A DNA stretch of 64,000 nt, taken from positions 1 to 64,000 of the forward strand of contig SVGS01000015.1 in the NCBI GenBank assembly GCA_015056205.1, in the 5' to 3' direction. Under the pieces are notes generated by a model. That model ran no database searches and was not told the DNA's origin. It was given only the letters and a program-made list of their open reading frames with translations. Each line of letters opens with the position of its first letter. Positions within the stretch are counted from its first letter, which is position 1. Both the position numbers and the translations under genes were made by a program. Positions 7,674 to 15,903 of this stretch are shown in pieces. Source of the stretch: Clostridiales bacterium. GTDB taxonomy: Bacteria > Bacillota > Clostridia > Christensenellales > Aristaeellaceae.

Positions 7674-8660
7674 ATGCCTTATTATCCGGAAAAGAAACTG
7701 GGGACATCCGGCGAAGAACGAAAACAAACAAAGATGACGGAGAAGCAGAGACGGCTTCTCCGCCTTTCTGTTGCCGTCTTTTCCTGCTTGCTGATTCTAT
7801 ACGGATCTGGCCGGCTGGTCTTTTATTATGCAGAACTGAATGCTTCCCGGGATACCGCCCGGGAACTGCGGCAGATACACAACCAGAAAAAGCAGGAGGC
7901 GGAGTCTGATCCCAGAGCACCGGAGCTGACTGCACAGCCATCCATATCGCCAACAGCTGTGCCGGAAAGACCGATGACAACAGAAACGCCGCAGCCTGAA
8001 GAGGACGAAGATACGCTAAACCCCATCGCTTATCCGGACAATCCAAACCTGAAGATATCAGAACGGTTCCGGAAGCTGCGGAAGAAAGGCAAGTATATCA
8101 TCGGCTGGCTGAGCTTTGACGAAGTGGACGAAGCGGTTGTTCAGAAGGATAACACATACTTCCTGACCCACGATGCCAAGGGGAAGAAAAACAGCAACGG
8201 AGCGATTTTCCTGGATTCCGGGATCAGTCTGAAAACACGGCCTTATACAATCATCCTGTACGGGCATAACATGAAAAGCGGGAATATGTTCGGCAGGCTG
8301 AAGAAATACAAGGAGAGCGCATATTTCTATAAGCACCGGATCATTACTTTTGATACCATGTACGAAGATGGTCAGTATGCAGTGTTTGCGGTGATAGAAA
8401 TGAGTACAATCCCGGGAGTTGCTCGGTGGTATGACCTATGGACCTTGACAAAGGACAGCAAATCTGACCGGGAAGAGGCAATCCGGGCAATGGAAAGGCT
8501 ATCTGTCATCAGTAGCGCCCTGGATGTGCAGGTGGACGATCAGATTCTGCTGCTCGTGACCTGTCTGGACGGGGATACGGAACGGCTGGTGGTTGCGGCG
8601 CGTAGGCTGCGGGAAGGCGAGACGGCTGAAAGCCTTGTTTTACAACACAGAAAAGAATGA
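7674..8660 (+). CDS. Class B sortase
   Basis: The protein has 328 aa, a type II membrane protein with one membrane segment at about residues 32-52 and a Pro/Glu-rich spacer to about 115. The sortase domain covers about 140-320. The catalytic triad is visible: His198 (YGHNM), Cys297 (LVTCLDGD) and Arg304 (ERLVVAAR). It should cleave the sorting signal and join the protein to peptidoglycan. The gene starts 3 nt after the surface-protein stop codon and uses GAGGAAG inside that gene as ribosome binding site. The pair is therefore co-expressed and this sortase is probably dedicated to the VPKTG substrate. ATG 7734 is a less likely start. Confidence 0.93.
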   Translation: MPYYPEKKLGTSGEERKQTKMTEKQRRLLRLSVAVFSCLLILYGSGRLVFYYAELNASRDTARELRQIHNQKKQEAESDPRAPELTAQPSISPTAVPERPMTTETPQPEEDEDTLNPIAYPDNPNLKISERFRKLRKKGKYIIGWLSFDEVDEAVVQKDNTYFLTHDAKGKKNSNGAIFLDSGISLKTRPYTIILYGHNMKSGNMFGRLKKYKESAYFYKHRIITFDTMYEDGQYAVFAVIEMSTIPGVARWYDLWTLTKDSKSDREEAIRAMERLSVISSALDVQVDDQILLLVTCLDGDTERLVVAARRLREGETAESLVLQHRKE

Positions 8661-8980
8661 GATCTTCATAGACTTTGGAAGCAATTTTGCTCTGAGAACA
8701 GCTGTTTTAGCACCTGATGTGTATTTTCCCAAATCCGTTCCTTTCATTGCCTTAGAATTGAATTGCAGAATTGTTACACTATATATAGTGGATAACAAAA
8801 AAAGTAGCCACTATATTTTGTATATTCATTGCAGCAAATTAGAGCGGTGGAAAATGCCGAAGGAAACAGCAGAATGGATTGCATAAAATCACTAAATGGG
8901 TTATAATGATTTTGAAACTTGAGTCAAGTGTGATGGAACAGAAAGAAGAAGCACGGAAATGACGAGGAGGGAATTATAGC
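8661..8980. other. Intergenic region with inverted repeat
   Basis: This 320-nt AT-rich gap holds no convincing gene. ATATAGTGG (8783-8791) is complementary to CCACTATAT (8808-8816), and CTATATATAG at 8780-8788 is itself nearly palindromic. The repeat lies about 65 nt upstream of the promoter at 8879. It could be an operator for the XRE protein encoded downstream. Confidence 0.45.
8879..8907 (+). promoter_or_regulatory. Predicted sigma-A promoter of the DUF6061-XRE-dinD operon
   Basis: TTGCAT (8879-8884) and a perfect TATAAT (8902-8907) are spaced by 17 nt. Transcription would begin near 8914, about 67 nt before the first start codon. I see no LexA box (GAAC-4-GTTC) near it. Confidence 0.75.
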
Positions 8981-9235
8981 ATGGATAATATCGTATTTGC
9001 CCAATTTGATATGGACTCTGGATGTGTTTATGCCTGGACAGATGACGGCAATCTTATTCTGATTGACTGTGACGCAGTGGAAGATGCCTTTGCGGATAAT
9101 ATGTATCAAAGGTCAGAATTGGATTATCTGATTTACAATGATCCGAAGGCTTATGCTGAACTTGTTTGGGAAGGCTTCCCTGATTTATATCTGAAAACAG
9201 CCACCGATTATACTCTGCTGAGAGAGCTGAGATAA
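8981..9235 (+). CDS. Small conserved protein, DUF6061-like
   Basis: This is an 84-aa acidic soluble protein. The segments DMDSGCVYAWTDDGNLILID, AVEDAFADNMYQRSELDYLI and YNDPKAYAELV resemble the DUF6061 family, small proteins of unknown function often found on Clostridia mobile elements. I make this match from memory of the family. A good ribosome binding site (GAGGAGGG) precedes the ATG. It is the first gene of an apparent operon with an XRE regulator and dinD. Confidence 0.75.
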   Translation: MDNIVFAQFDMDSGCVYAWTDDGNLILIDCDAVEDAFADNMYQRSELDYLIYNDPKAYAELVWEGFPDLYLKTATDYTLLRELR

Positions 9236-9263
9236 ATATCATACAGAAACGGAGACAACATTT

Positions 9264-9620
9264 ATGAAAGAAGTCGGGAAAAGGCTAAAATATCTGCGGG
9301 AAGGGATAGGTGTCTCGCAGGACAAACTGGCCAATATGCTGGGCTCTACGCAGTCCAGCATTAACCGCTATGAAAATGGACAATCCGAGCCGACTGTGGA
9401 ATTTCTCCGCAAATTTGCGGATTTCTTTGATGTATCCTTGGATTATATCTTTGGACGAGCGGACATGCCAGAAGGAAAGCTGTATGCTTATCATCCTGAT
9501 TTGCCCCCGGACAGAGAAAAAATGCGGCAGTTCCTGGAGATGTGCTTTGAGCCGGGGACGCCTGCGAATTTGAAGCTGAAGGAAAGCATGTTGCGGATTA
9601 TGGAGGAGAGGGAAGAATAA
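9264..9620 (+). CDS. XRE-family transcriptional regulator
   Basis: The protein has 118 aa. Residues 1-70 are a Cro/C1-type helix-turn-helix (GVSQDKLANMLGSTQSSINR, then FADFFDVSLDYIFGRAD). A short C-terminal tail of about 45 residues remains, unassigned. GGAGA precedes ATG 9264. It lies between the DUF6061-like gene and dinD, with only 1 nt to the latter, so it probably autoregulates the operon from the promoter at 8879-8907. It is unrelated in its C-terminus to the XRE protein at 2156. Confidence 0.88.
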   Translation: MKEVGKRLKYLREGIGVSQDKLANMLGSTQSSINRYENGQSEPTVEFLRKFADFFDVSLDYIFGRADMPEGKLYAYHPDLPPDREKMRQFLEMCFEPGTPANLKLKESMLRIMEEREE

Positions 9621-9621
9621 G

Positions 9622-10455
9622 ATGGATGGGGCAATAAAACACTATTCAGAGGATACCTTTGAAAGCATTAAGCACATCAATGAATTTGGACAGGAATACT
9701 GGCTTGCCAGAGAATTGCAAATGGTATTGGAATACTCGCAATGGCGGTATTTCGAAATAGCAATCGAAAGGGCAATGGAAGCGTGTGAGAAAAGCGGAAT
9801 TGATTCGGAAGACCATTTTGCGCACATCCGCAAAATGGTTGAGATTGGTTCGGGAGCTTATCGCGAAATTGATGATTACGAGTTCTCTCGCTATGCTTGC
9901 TATTTGATTGTCATGAATGGCGATCCCCGAAAAGAAGTCATTGCAGTTGGACAGACATATTTTGCGGTGAAAACCCGTCAGCAGGAGCTGATTGATCAGT
10001 ACGATCAGTTATCAGAAGATCAAAAACGTTTAGCAATTCGGCGTGAAATGGCAGAACACAACAAGTCGCTGGCGGATGCAGCGAAAAACGCTGGGGTTAT
10101 TGAGCAACGGGATTATGCAATCTTCCAGAATATGGGGTACAAGGGGTTATATGGCGGTCTTGGCGTTCAGGAGATCCATGCGCGGAAAGGCTTGAAAAAG
10201 AGTCAGAAAATCCTCGATCATATGGGAAGTACTGAGCTGGCTGCAAACTTGTTTCGTGCTACGCAGACAGATGAAAAGCTTCGCCGGGAAAACATTCAGG
10301 GAAAGGAAAAGGCCAATCAGACACATTATGAGGTTGGCCGGAAAGTCAGGGAGACGATTAAAGAACTGGGCGGAACGATGCCGGAAGATCTTCCGACGCC
10401 CGGGAAAAGCATCAAGCAGATTGAACGGGAACAGAAAAAACTGACGGAAGAATGA
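9622..10455 (+). CDS. dinD: DNA damage-inducible protein D
   Basis: The protein has 277 aa, the usual DinD length. It starts with a BRO-N-like region (residues about 15-115: INEFGQEYWLARELQMVLEY). The family-typical segments DYAIFQNMGYKGLYGGLG and LDHMGSTELAANLFRATQT follow. In E. coli DinD is SOS-induced and inhibits RecA-mediated strand exchange. It starts 1 nt after the XRE stop codon. On a mobile element it may counter host recombination or SOS during transfer. No LexA site is visible at the operon promoter, so control probably runs through the XRE protein. Confidence 0.9.
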   Translation: MDGAIKHYSEDTFESIKHINEFGQEYWLARELQMVLEYSQWRYFEIAIERAMEACEKSGIDSEDHFAHIRKMVEIGSGAYREIDDYEFSRYACYLIVMNGDPRKEVIAVGQTYFAVKTRQQELIDQYDQLSEDQKRLAIRREMAEHNKSLADAAKNAGVIEQRDYAIFQNMGYKGLYGGLGVQEIHARKGLKKSQKILDHMGSTELAANLFRATQTDEKLRRENIQGKEKANQTHYEVGRKVRETIKELGGTMPEDLPTPGKSIKQIEREQKKLTEE

Positions 10456-10526
10456 TGCTCAGAGACTGGTAACAAACACCGCCTGATCAGAAAACGAAGA
10501 TTGACTTTGGACGAGGTGGAAATCGG

Positions 10527-12077
10527 ATGAAAGCTGTAATCTATGCCCGGTACTCTTCCGATAATCAGCGGGAGGAGAGTATTGAGGGACAGATCCGGGA
10601 ATGTACTGCTTTTGCGGAGAAGAATGACTTTCAGGTGCTTCGTCATTATATCGATCGAGCCTATTCCGCGAAGACTGATCATCGTCCGGCGTTCCAGGAA
10701 ATGATCAAGGACAGCGCAAAGCATCTGTTTGATGTGGTGATCGTATGGAAACTGGATCGGTTTTCCAGGAACCGGTATGACAGCGCACGGTATAAGAACA
10801 CTCTGAAGCACAATGGAGTCAAGGTGATTTCTGCAACTGAAGTGATCTCGGAAGGCGCGGAGGGAATCATTCTGGAATCCGTGCTGGAAGGTTATGCTGA
10901 ATACTATTCTCAGGATTTGTCGGAAAAAGTGATTCGTGGAATGACAGAAAACCTGCTGAAAGGCAAATTCAACGGGGGATCTATTCCGCTGGGGTATACG
11001 ATTGATAGCGAAAAGCACTTTCAGGTTAATCCGGTGATTGCTCCGCTGATCGTGGAGGCCTTTGAGCGGTATGCTGCCGGGGCGACGATGAAAGAAGTCC
11101 GGATCTGGATGAATCAGAGAGGCGTCAAGAATCCCCGGGGAAACGAGATGTCACATAACAGCGTCCGGTATATGCTGCATAATAGGCGATATATTGGCGA
11201 ATATGAATTCCGGGGCGAGGTGAACATGAATGTGATCCCGCCGATCATGTCCAGAGAGCTGTTCGACAGGGTGCAGAAAAGGATTGAGGAAAGCGCAAAG
11301 GCTCCGGCCAGACACAAAGCAAAGGAAGAAGAGTATCTTCTGACAACAAAACTGTTCTGCGGATACTGCGGGGCATATCTGTGCGGAGAATGTGGAACCA
11401 GCCGGACAGGGGATATCTACCATTATTATAAATGCGTTTCCGTGAAGAAAAGGCGGGCAGATTGCAAGAAGAAGCCGGTACGTAAGGGTTGGATCGAAGA
11501 TATTGTGGTCCGGGAAACCATGGACAGAATCATGGATGATGCCTGGATCGAAGCCGTCGTTTCCCTGCTGATGCATATTCAGGACGAGGAAAACCGCGAC
11601 CTTCCGCTGTATGAGAGGCAGTTGCAGGAAACCAATGTGGCGATCAATAATATGCTCAATGCGATTCAGCAAGGCGTACTGACAAAATCCACAAAGCAGC
11701 GGCTGGATGAACTGGAGCAGGCCCGTGATGAGCTTGAAATCAAGATTGCCAACGAGAAAATGGAGCGGCCGAGGATCAGCGAAGAATTCATGAGGTTCTG
11801 GCTGGAGCGTTTCCGGAAGCTGGACATGAAGAAGACAGAGCATAGAAAGATGCTGATCGATACCTTTGTGAATGCCATTTTTCTGTACGATGACAAGATG
11901 GTGTTGACCTTCAACTTCAAGGAAGGGCAGAAAACCATCACATTTGATGAACTGAATAAGCAAACGAAAACGGAGAAAACCGGTTCGGATATGGAATTGG
12001 CTGGGGAGCATCAAGGCCAGATCGAAGGATCTGGTCTTTTTGTATCCTGTTCTGCTTTCCTTCCCTTGCATATATGA
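10527..12077 (+). CDS. Large serine recombinase (integrase of the mobile element)
   Basis: The protein has 516 aa. It has an N-terminal resolvase/invertase catalytic domain (residues 1-145; catalytic Ser10 in YARYSS and the arginine block WKLDRFSRNRYDS). A recombinase DNA-binding domain (about 160-270) follows, then a zinc ribbon with CGYCG and a Cys-rich partner segment (about 275-325) and a coiled coil (about 370-420). It catalyses site-specific integration and excision. GAGGTGG precedes the ATG. It is the last gene of the accessory block, the usual place for the integrase beside an attachment site. The final 25-30 residues look non-conserved and overlap a terminator hairpin, suggesting that the frame runs on into chromosomal DNA. 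Confidence 0.93.
   Translation: MKAVIYARYSSDNQREESIEGQIRECTAFAEKNDFQVLRHYIDRAYSAKTDHRPAFQEMIKDSAKHLFDVVIVWKLDRFSRNRYDSARYKNTLKHNGVKVISATEVISEGAEGIILESVLEGYAEYYSQDLSEKVIRGMTENLLKGKFNGGSIPLGYTIDSEKHFQVNPVIAPLIVEAFERYAAGATMKEVRIWMNQRGVKNPRGNEMSHNSVRYMLHNRRYIGEYEFRGEVNMNVIPPIMSRELFDRVQKRIEESAKAPARHKAKEEEYLLTTKLFCGYCGAYLCGECGTSRTGDIYHYYKCVSVKKRRADCKKKPVRKGWIEDIVVRETMDRIMDDAWIEAVVSLLMHIQDEENRDLPLYERQLQETNVAINNMLNAIQQGVLTKSTKQRLDELEQARDELEIKIANEKMERPRISEEFMRFWLERFRKLDMKKTEHRKMLIDTFVNAIFLYDDKMVLTFNFKEGQKTITFDELNKQTKTEKTGSDMELAGEHQGQIEGSGLFVSCSAFLPLHI
12001..12009. other. Possible attachment-site core (matches tRNA-Asn 3' end)
   Basis: CTGGGGAGC here is identical to 428-436, the last acceptor-stem bases of tRNA-Asn. 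It lies inside the 3' end of the integrase gene, just before a terminator hairpin. If real, the element spans about 428-12009 and the hairpin at 12017 was once the tRNA terminator. A 9-bp match can arise by chance and the next bases (ATC against CA) differ. Confidence 0.3.
12017..12041 (+). terminator. Rho-independent terminator overlapping the integrase 3' end
   Basis: CCAGATC (12017-12023), loop GAAG and GATCTGG (12028-12034) are followed by TCTTTTT. It lies inside the last 20 codons of the recombinase reading frame, which is unusual for a terminator of that gene. Confidence 0.7.
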
Positions 12078-12094
12078 AGATGTTCCTGTAAACT
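12066..12094 (+). promoter_or_regulatory. Predicted promoter of the fumarate reductase-like operon
   Basis: TTGCAT (12066-12071), a 17-nt spacer and TAAACT (12089-12094). The -35 overlaps the end of the recombinase frame. The start would be near 12101, about 30 nt before ATG 12133. Confidence 0.55.
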
Positions 12095-12132
12095 GAAACT
12101 GATTGCACGTTTAAAAAATCGCAGGGGAAAGG

Positions 12133-12717
12133 ATGAATGAGTTGAAGCTGAAAAAGATCAACGCTGCCCTGGGACTTTTGTCCATAGCGGCCATTCTGCT
12201 GCATCTCGGGTATACGATTTATGCTTATCTGGCGTTTTATTACAATCCGTCGCTGAAAACGCTTACGGCCATTCCCTTTATGGTGGTGACCTGCCTGCAT
12301 GCTTTGTGTGGCATGCTGATTGTGTTTACACTGGCTGACGGCACACGGCTTGACCTGTATCCAAAGGAAAACCTGCGAACGATTATTCAGCGGGTATCCG
12401 CCGCTTTAATTCTTCCGCTTCTGATTCTGCATATCAATACATTCAAGCTTCTTCAGTCCAGCGCAAAAGCAGGGCAGTGGATCTGGTTTGCCCTGCTGAT
12501 GATCAGTCAGCCGCTGTTTTACGGTACGGTTCTTTCCCACATAGCGGTATCTGTAACGCGGGCGTTGATCACCCTTGGATGGCTGTCCTCCCCGGAGCGG
12601 CAGAAACGGATCGACAGGGTGGTCTATATCCTCTGTGCGGCAGCTTTTGCGGCGGCAACCGTTATTGTAATCAAAACGGAACTGAGCATGTTCCTTCCGG
12701 GGAGTGGAACGGTATGA
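12133..12717 (+). CDS. Fumarate reductase/succinate dehydrogenase-like membrane anchor (cytochrome b-like)
   Basis: The 194-aa integral membrane protein has five hydrophobic helices (about residues 10-35, 46-68, 84-106, 115-148, 165-187). A histidine lies in each of the first four: His24, His56, His100 and His136. Four helix-borne histidines and five helices match the single di-heme anchor FrdC of Wolinella-type (type B) complexes, which exchanges electrons with quinone. Sequence identity to FrdC/SdhC is not obvious, so the call rests on layout and on the flavoprotein gene overlapping it by 4 nt (ATGA). GGGGAAAGG precedes the start. Confidence 0.68.
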   Translation: MNELKLKKINAALGLLSIAAILLHLGYTIYAYLAFYYNPSLKTLTAIPFMVVTCLHALCGMLIVFTLADGTRLDLYPKENLRTIIQRVSAALILPLLILHINTFKLLQSSAKAGQWIWFALLMISQPLFYGTVLSHIAVSVTRALITLGWLSSPERQKRIDRVVYILCAAAFAAATVIVIKTELSMFLPGSGTV

Positions 12718-14351
12718 AGCATGTTGTGATCATCGGCAGCGGAATATCCGGTATGGCCTGTGCCGTACGCTGCGCAGAGGAAGGGATTCACGTGACACTG
12801 GTCTCCCCGTTCCCTTCCGAGCGATCCCAGTCCGTGATGGCGGCGGGGGGCATTAACGCCGTTCTGTCGGAGGACAGCAGCGGGGATTCTGTGGAATGTC
12901 ACATTCAGGATACGCTGACAGGCGGATGCCGTCTGGGAGGCGTGAAGGCTGTCACCGGCCTTTGTGAAAACGCCGGGAAGATTCTGCGTCAGCTGGAAGG
13001 AATCGGAACCGTGTTTTCGGTGGACCGTGAGGGCCGTCTGCTGCGCAGGGCATTCGGCGGTCAGTCTTATAAACGGACCTGTTATTGCGGCGCTTCCACG
13101 GGCAAGCAGATTGTATCCGCTCTGGTGATGGAGGTTCGCCGCCATGAGGCGCAGGGGCTGATCCGGCGCAGACTGTGGTGTTGTTTTCATTCGGCTCTGA
13201 TCCGGGACGGCGTTTGCTATGGGGTCCTTCTGTTTGATGAAACATCCGGCGGGCTGGACGCGGTGTACGCCGACGCGGTAGTGATCGCTACAGGCGGCCA
13301 GAATACACTTTTCGGAAAAACAACCGGCTCCACTCAGTGTGACGGATACGCGGCAGGGAAACTGTTCATGCAGGGGGCGGAGCTGAAAAATCTGGAGTTC
13401 ATCCAGTATCATCCAACGACTCTGGAAACCGCTCAGAAGTGTATGCTGGTTACCGAAGCGGCGAGAGGCGAGGGCGGAAGGCTGTTCGTCCGGAAGGACG
13501 GCAGGAACGTCTATTTTATGGAAGAAAAGTATGGTCAGCGCGGCAATCTGATGACCAGAGATATCATCTCACGGGAAATCGACGCGCTGGGAGATACGGC
13601 TTTTCTGGATGTTTCGTTTCTGGGAAAGAGCGTGATTGACAAACGTCTTTCCGAGCTGCGGGATCTTTGCGCCAAATACGGGGAAATCGATATAACCCGG
13701 GAGCCGATTCCCGTCCGGCCGGCGGTTCATTTCTTTATGGGCGGGCTGGCGGTTCATCTGAATCACGAGACCCGGATCCGCAATCTGTTCGCCGTAGGCG
13801 AATGCGCGTCCATGTACCATGGGGCGAACCGGCTGGGCGGCAATTCCCTGCTGGCGGCCCTGTACAGCGGAAACGTGGCGGCAAACGCAATTGCGGGCCG
13901 CGAAAACCGGCAGACCGCACCACCCGACTTCAGCGGGGAAACCGAGCGGGAGAAGCATCGGCTCCTGCAGCACCGGGATACACAAAGCCGCTTCCCTGTG
14001 ATGTATATCCGGGATTTGCTGGCGGAAACCATGCGGAAACACATGGGCATCGTACGGAATGAGACGGACCTTGCCCAGGGGCTGAAGGATATCGACTACT
14101 ACCTGTCCATCGCCGGGAAGATTCGTTATGATTCCAGCGTGATGCCCTATTTCAACTACAGTCTGCCGGCAATCCTCATCCTGGCGAGGGCGGCGGTGGC
14201 CTGCGCCCTGTCGCGCCGGGAAAGCCGGGGCGCGCATTATCGCAGCGATTATCCGGAAACGGAGAAAGCGTATCAGTCAGCGACCGTCATATCCTATGAC
14301 GGCGGAAAATACAGCATACGGCTGGATGAGGAGCGAGCCTATGAAAGTTAG
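12714..14351 (+). CDS. Fumarate reductase/succinate dehydrogenase flavoprotein subunit
   Basis: The protein has 545 aa. The N-terminus has the FAD-binding GxGxxG (IIGSGISGMACAV). Catalytic-domain motifs are present: QYHPTTL (about 225) and TEAARGEGGRLF (about 247). A late FAD motif is VGECASMYHGANRLGGNSLL. The usual covalent-flavin histidine (E. coli FrdA RSHTV) is Gln39 here (RSQSV), so FAD is probably bound non-covalently, as in L-aspartate oxidase. NadB is the main alternative, but the overlapping membrane-anchor and iron-sulfur genes argue for a fumarate reductase. It starts at the ATG overlapping the previous stop (ATGA). In an anaerobe the complex would use fumarate as electron sink. 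Confidence 0.87.
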   Translation: MKHVVIIGSGISGMACAVRCAEEGIHVTLVSPFPSERSQSVMAAGGINAVLSEDSSGDSVECHIQDTLTGGCRLGGVKAVTGLCENAGKILRQLEGIGTVFSVDREGRLLRRAFGGQSYKRTCYCGASTGKQIVSALVMEVRRHEAQGLIRRRLWCCFHSALIRDGVCYGVLLFDETSGGLDAVYADAVVIATGGQNTLFGKTTGSTQCDGYAAGKLFMQGAELKNLEFIQYHPTTLETAQKCMLVTEAARGEGGRLFVRKDGRNVYFMEEKYGQRGNLMTRDIISREIDALGDTAFLDVSFLGKSVIDKRLSELRDLCAKYGEIDITREPIPVRPAVHFFMGGLAVHLNHETRIRNLFAVGECASMYHGANRLGGNSLLAALYSGNVAANAIAGRENRQTAPPDFSGETEREKHRLLQHRDTQSRFPVMYIRDLLAETMRKHMGIVRNETDLAQGLKDIDYYLSIAGKIRYDSSVMPYFNYSLPAILILARAAVACALSRRESRGAHYRSDYPETEKAYQSATVISYDGGKYSIRLDEERAYES

Positions 14352-15021
14352 TATCCTGCGGCAGCAGCATCCCGGCAGCGAACCCTACTGGGAAACTTTC
14401 GAGTATGACGGACCGGATCATAATTCCGTGGCCGGGATGCTGGATTATCTCAACTATCATGACGATATCATCGACGCGGAGGGAAGACATACGACCCGGA
14501 TCGGCTGGGAATGTTCCTGCCTTCAGGGAGTCTGTGGCGCCTGCGCCATGGTGATTAACGGAAGGCCTGCGCTGGCCTGCGAAACGTTTATACGGGATCT
14601 GAAGGGAAAGGAAATCCGGATCCAGCCGCTGCGGAAGTTTCCCGTTGTTCACGATCTGGTGACGGACCGCTCTTCCATTCATGAAAACCTGAAACAGGCG
14701 AATGTGAGTATCGGGGAATATCAGCCCTCGGCGGATCCCGATCACGCGCATCACTATACAGCGGCAAAATGTCTGAAATGCGGGCTTTGTCTGGAAGTCT
14801 GTCCGAATTACGTGAACGGCCGAACTTTTTTTGGCGCGGTTTTCGCCAATGACTGTTATTTAACAGCCTCCCGGAATCGCTCCAAAACGGAGGAAATACG
14901 GACCATTTATGCGGATCACTTTGGTAAAGATTGTTCAAAATCGCTGTCCTGCATGGAAATCTGCCCGATGAAGATCCGAACCCTGGCTTCGATCGCCCGT
15001 CTGAACCGGGGAAAGCTGTAA
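14341..15021 (+). CDS. Fumarate reductase/succinate dehydrogenase iron-sulfur subunit
   Basis: The protein has 226 aa and carries electrons between the membrane anchor and the flavoprotein. A plant-type [2Fe-2S] ferredoxin domain (residues about 1-105) has CSCLQGVCGAC and a fourth Cys in ALAC. The C-terminal domain has the [4Fe-4S]/[3Fe-4S] ligands CLKCGLCLEVCP and, about 55 residues on, CSKSLSCMEICP. GAGGAG precedes ATG 14341, which overlaps the flavoprotein gene by 11 nt. Gene order C-A-B is that of type B fumarate reductases. Confidence 0.9.
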   Translation: MKVSILRQQHPGSEPYWETFEYDGPDHNSVAGMLDYLNYHDDIIDAEGRHTTRIGWECSCLQGVCGACAMVINGRPALACETFIRDLKGKEIRIQPLRKFPVVHDLVTDRSSIHENLKQANVSIGEYQPSADPDHAHHYTAAKCLKCGLCLEVCPNYVNGRTFFGAVFANDCYLTASRNRSKTEEIRTIYADHFGKDCSKSLSCMEICPMKIRTLASIARLNRGKL

Positions 15022-15072
15022 ACGGGCGGGAACAGAATACGGCAGAACAAACGAACCATCCGGACGGATCAA

Positions 15073-15117
15073 AAAAACGGGCCATTCCGGCTTCGGCTGT
15101 CCCGGATGGTCCGTTTT
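15073..15117 (+). terminator. Terminator after the fumarate reductase operon, probably bidirectional
   Basis: AAACGGGCCATTCCGG pairs (one G-U, one bulge) with CCGGATGGTCCGTTTT around a CTTCGGCTGTC-type loop. A-run and T-run lie on either side, so it can serve both the rightward frd genes and the leftward gene at 15172-15792. Confidence 0.8.
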
Positions 15118-15171
15118 GTGTTGTTTCGGAAAACAGGGAAAACAGGAAGACCGGCCGCGAAGCAGAACCGG

Positions 15172-15792
15172 TCACCCGGCGGGTTCGTCTACGGTGAACA
15201 GCTGCAGGGACCGGCTGATCACGGAAATATGATCAGACAGCGATTTGGGGCAGTTCACGGCATAGAGGCCGGTATCGGTAGCCGTATGAATCCGGATCGT
15301 GCCCCCGTCCTCCATACGGACAGAGGCGTTTCCGAAGAGCGTCGGGCCGGCTACGGGTGTAAAATGAAACCCTTTCTCCAGCAGACCGAAGGCGTCCGCC
15401 GGATAGATACTGCGAAGAATCAGGGGTTCTCCGTCCGCCGTCTGCCAGTAAAGGGTGGCAATTCTGGCGAAACCGGAGCGCCAGGCAGCATAGGAGGAAG
15501 TGGCGGAAACAAACCGGATCCCCGAACCGCTCAGAAAACTCATCACCGGAACGGGAAACGCGGCGATCAGATTGCGCAGATCCTTTTCGTCCGTGATATT
15601 CAGAGCGGGGCTGGGAGCCAGCAGAGGCTGCGGTGAAACAGCCGGAGCCTGATCCGAACGGGGCTGAGCCATGATCAGGGAAAAACAGGCGACAGCGAGA
15701 GCGATCAGGGACAGCAGGACGGAAAGAATACGAAGCAATGTCCTTCGGATTTTTCTGCCTGCGCTTTTAGCCTTTCCGGACGCCGGAATCAT
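15172..15792 (-). CDS. Hypothetical membrane-anchored extracytoplasmic protein
   Basis: The 206-aa protein is not recognised. After a basic start (GRKIRRTLLR) there is one membrane segment at about residues 20-42. A Pro/Ser/Ala-rich stretch follows (about 43-65), then a soluble domain of about 140 residues with mixed alpha/beta character. Basic N-terminus and a single helix suggest an outward-facing domain tethered to the membrane. It is expressed alone, from a perfect consensus promoter, divergent from the DUF3298-like gene. Confidence 0.75.
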   Translation of the reverse strand: MIPASGKAKSAGRKIRRTLLRILSVLLSLIALAVACFSLIMAQPRSDQAPAVSPQPLLAPSPALNITDEKDLRNLIAAFPVPVMSFLSGSGIRFVSATSSYAAWRSGFARIATLYWQTADGEPLILRSIYPADAFGLLEKGFHFTPVAGPTLFGNASVRMEDGGTIRIHTATDTGLYAVNCPKSLSDHISVISRSLQLFTVDEPAG

Positions 15793-15824
15793 CCCCCTCC
15801 CTGCTCTTATTCTTCCGGATCGTT

Positions 15825-15853
15825 ATTATACCGGGAGGGATCGGGGCTGTCAA
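15825..15853 (-). promoter_or_regulatory. Consensus sigma-A promoter for the leftward hypothetical gene
   Basis: On the minus strand, TTGACA (15853-15848), exactly 17 nt and TATAAT (15830-15825). Both hexamers are perfect. It drives the gene at 15792-15172. Confidence 0.85.
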
Positions 15854-15874
15854 ACCGGACCGGCTCAGGCCGGC

Positions 15875-15903
15875 TTGCACTCAGGGGCAAACCGATGTAA
15901 AAT
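15875..15903 (+). promoter_or_regulatory. Predicted promoter for the DUF3298-like gene
   Basis: TTGCAC (15875-15880), 17 nt and TAAAAT (15898-15903). The start would be near 15910, leaving a leader of only about 15 nt that begins at the ribosome binding site. Confidence 0.65.

Noticed and set aside
8593-8886. 97-codon rightward frame overlapping the sortase 3' end
   Set aside because: It starts inside the sortase gene in another frame and ends before the promoter at 8879. No ribosome binding site and no family resemblance.
12714-14351. L-aspartate oxidase (nadB)
   Set aside because: The Gln in place of the flavin-binding His resembles NadB, but the overlapping membrane-anchor and FrdB-type iron-sulfur genes, and the absence of nadA or nadC, favour a fumarate reductase complex.
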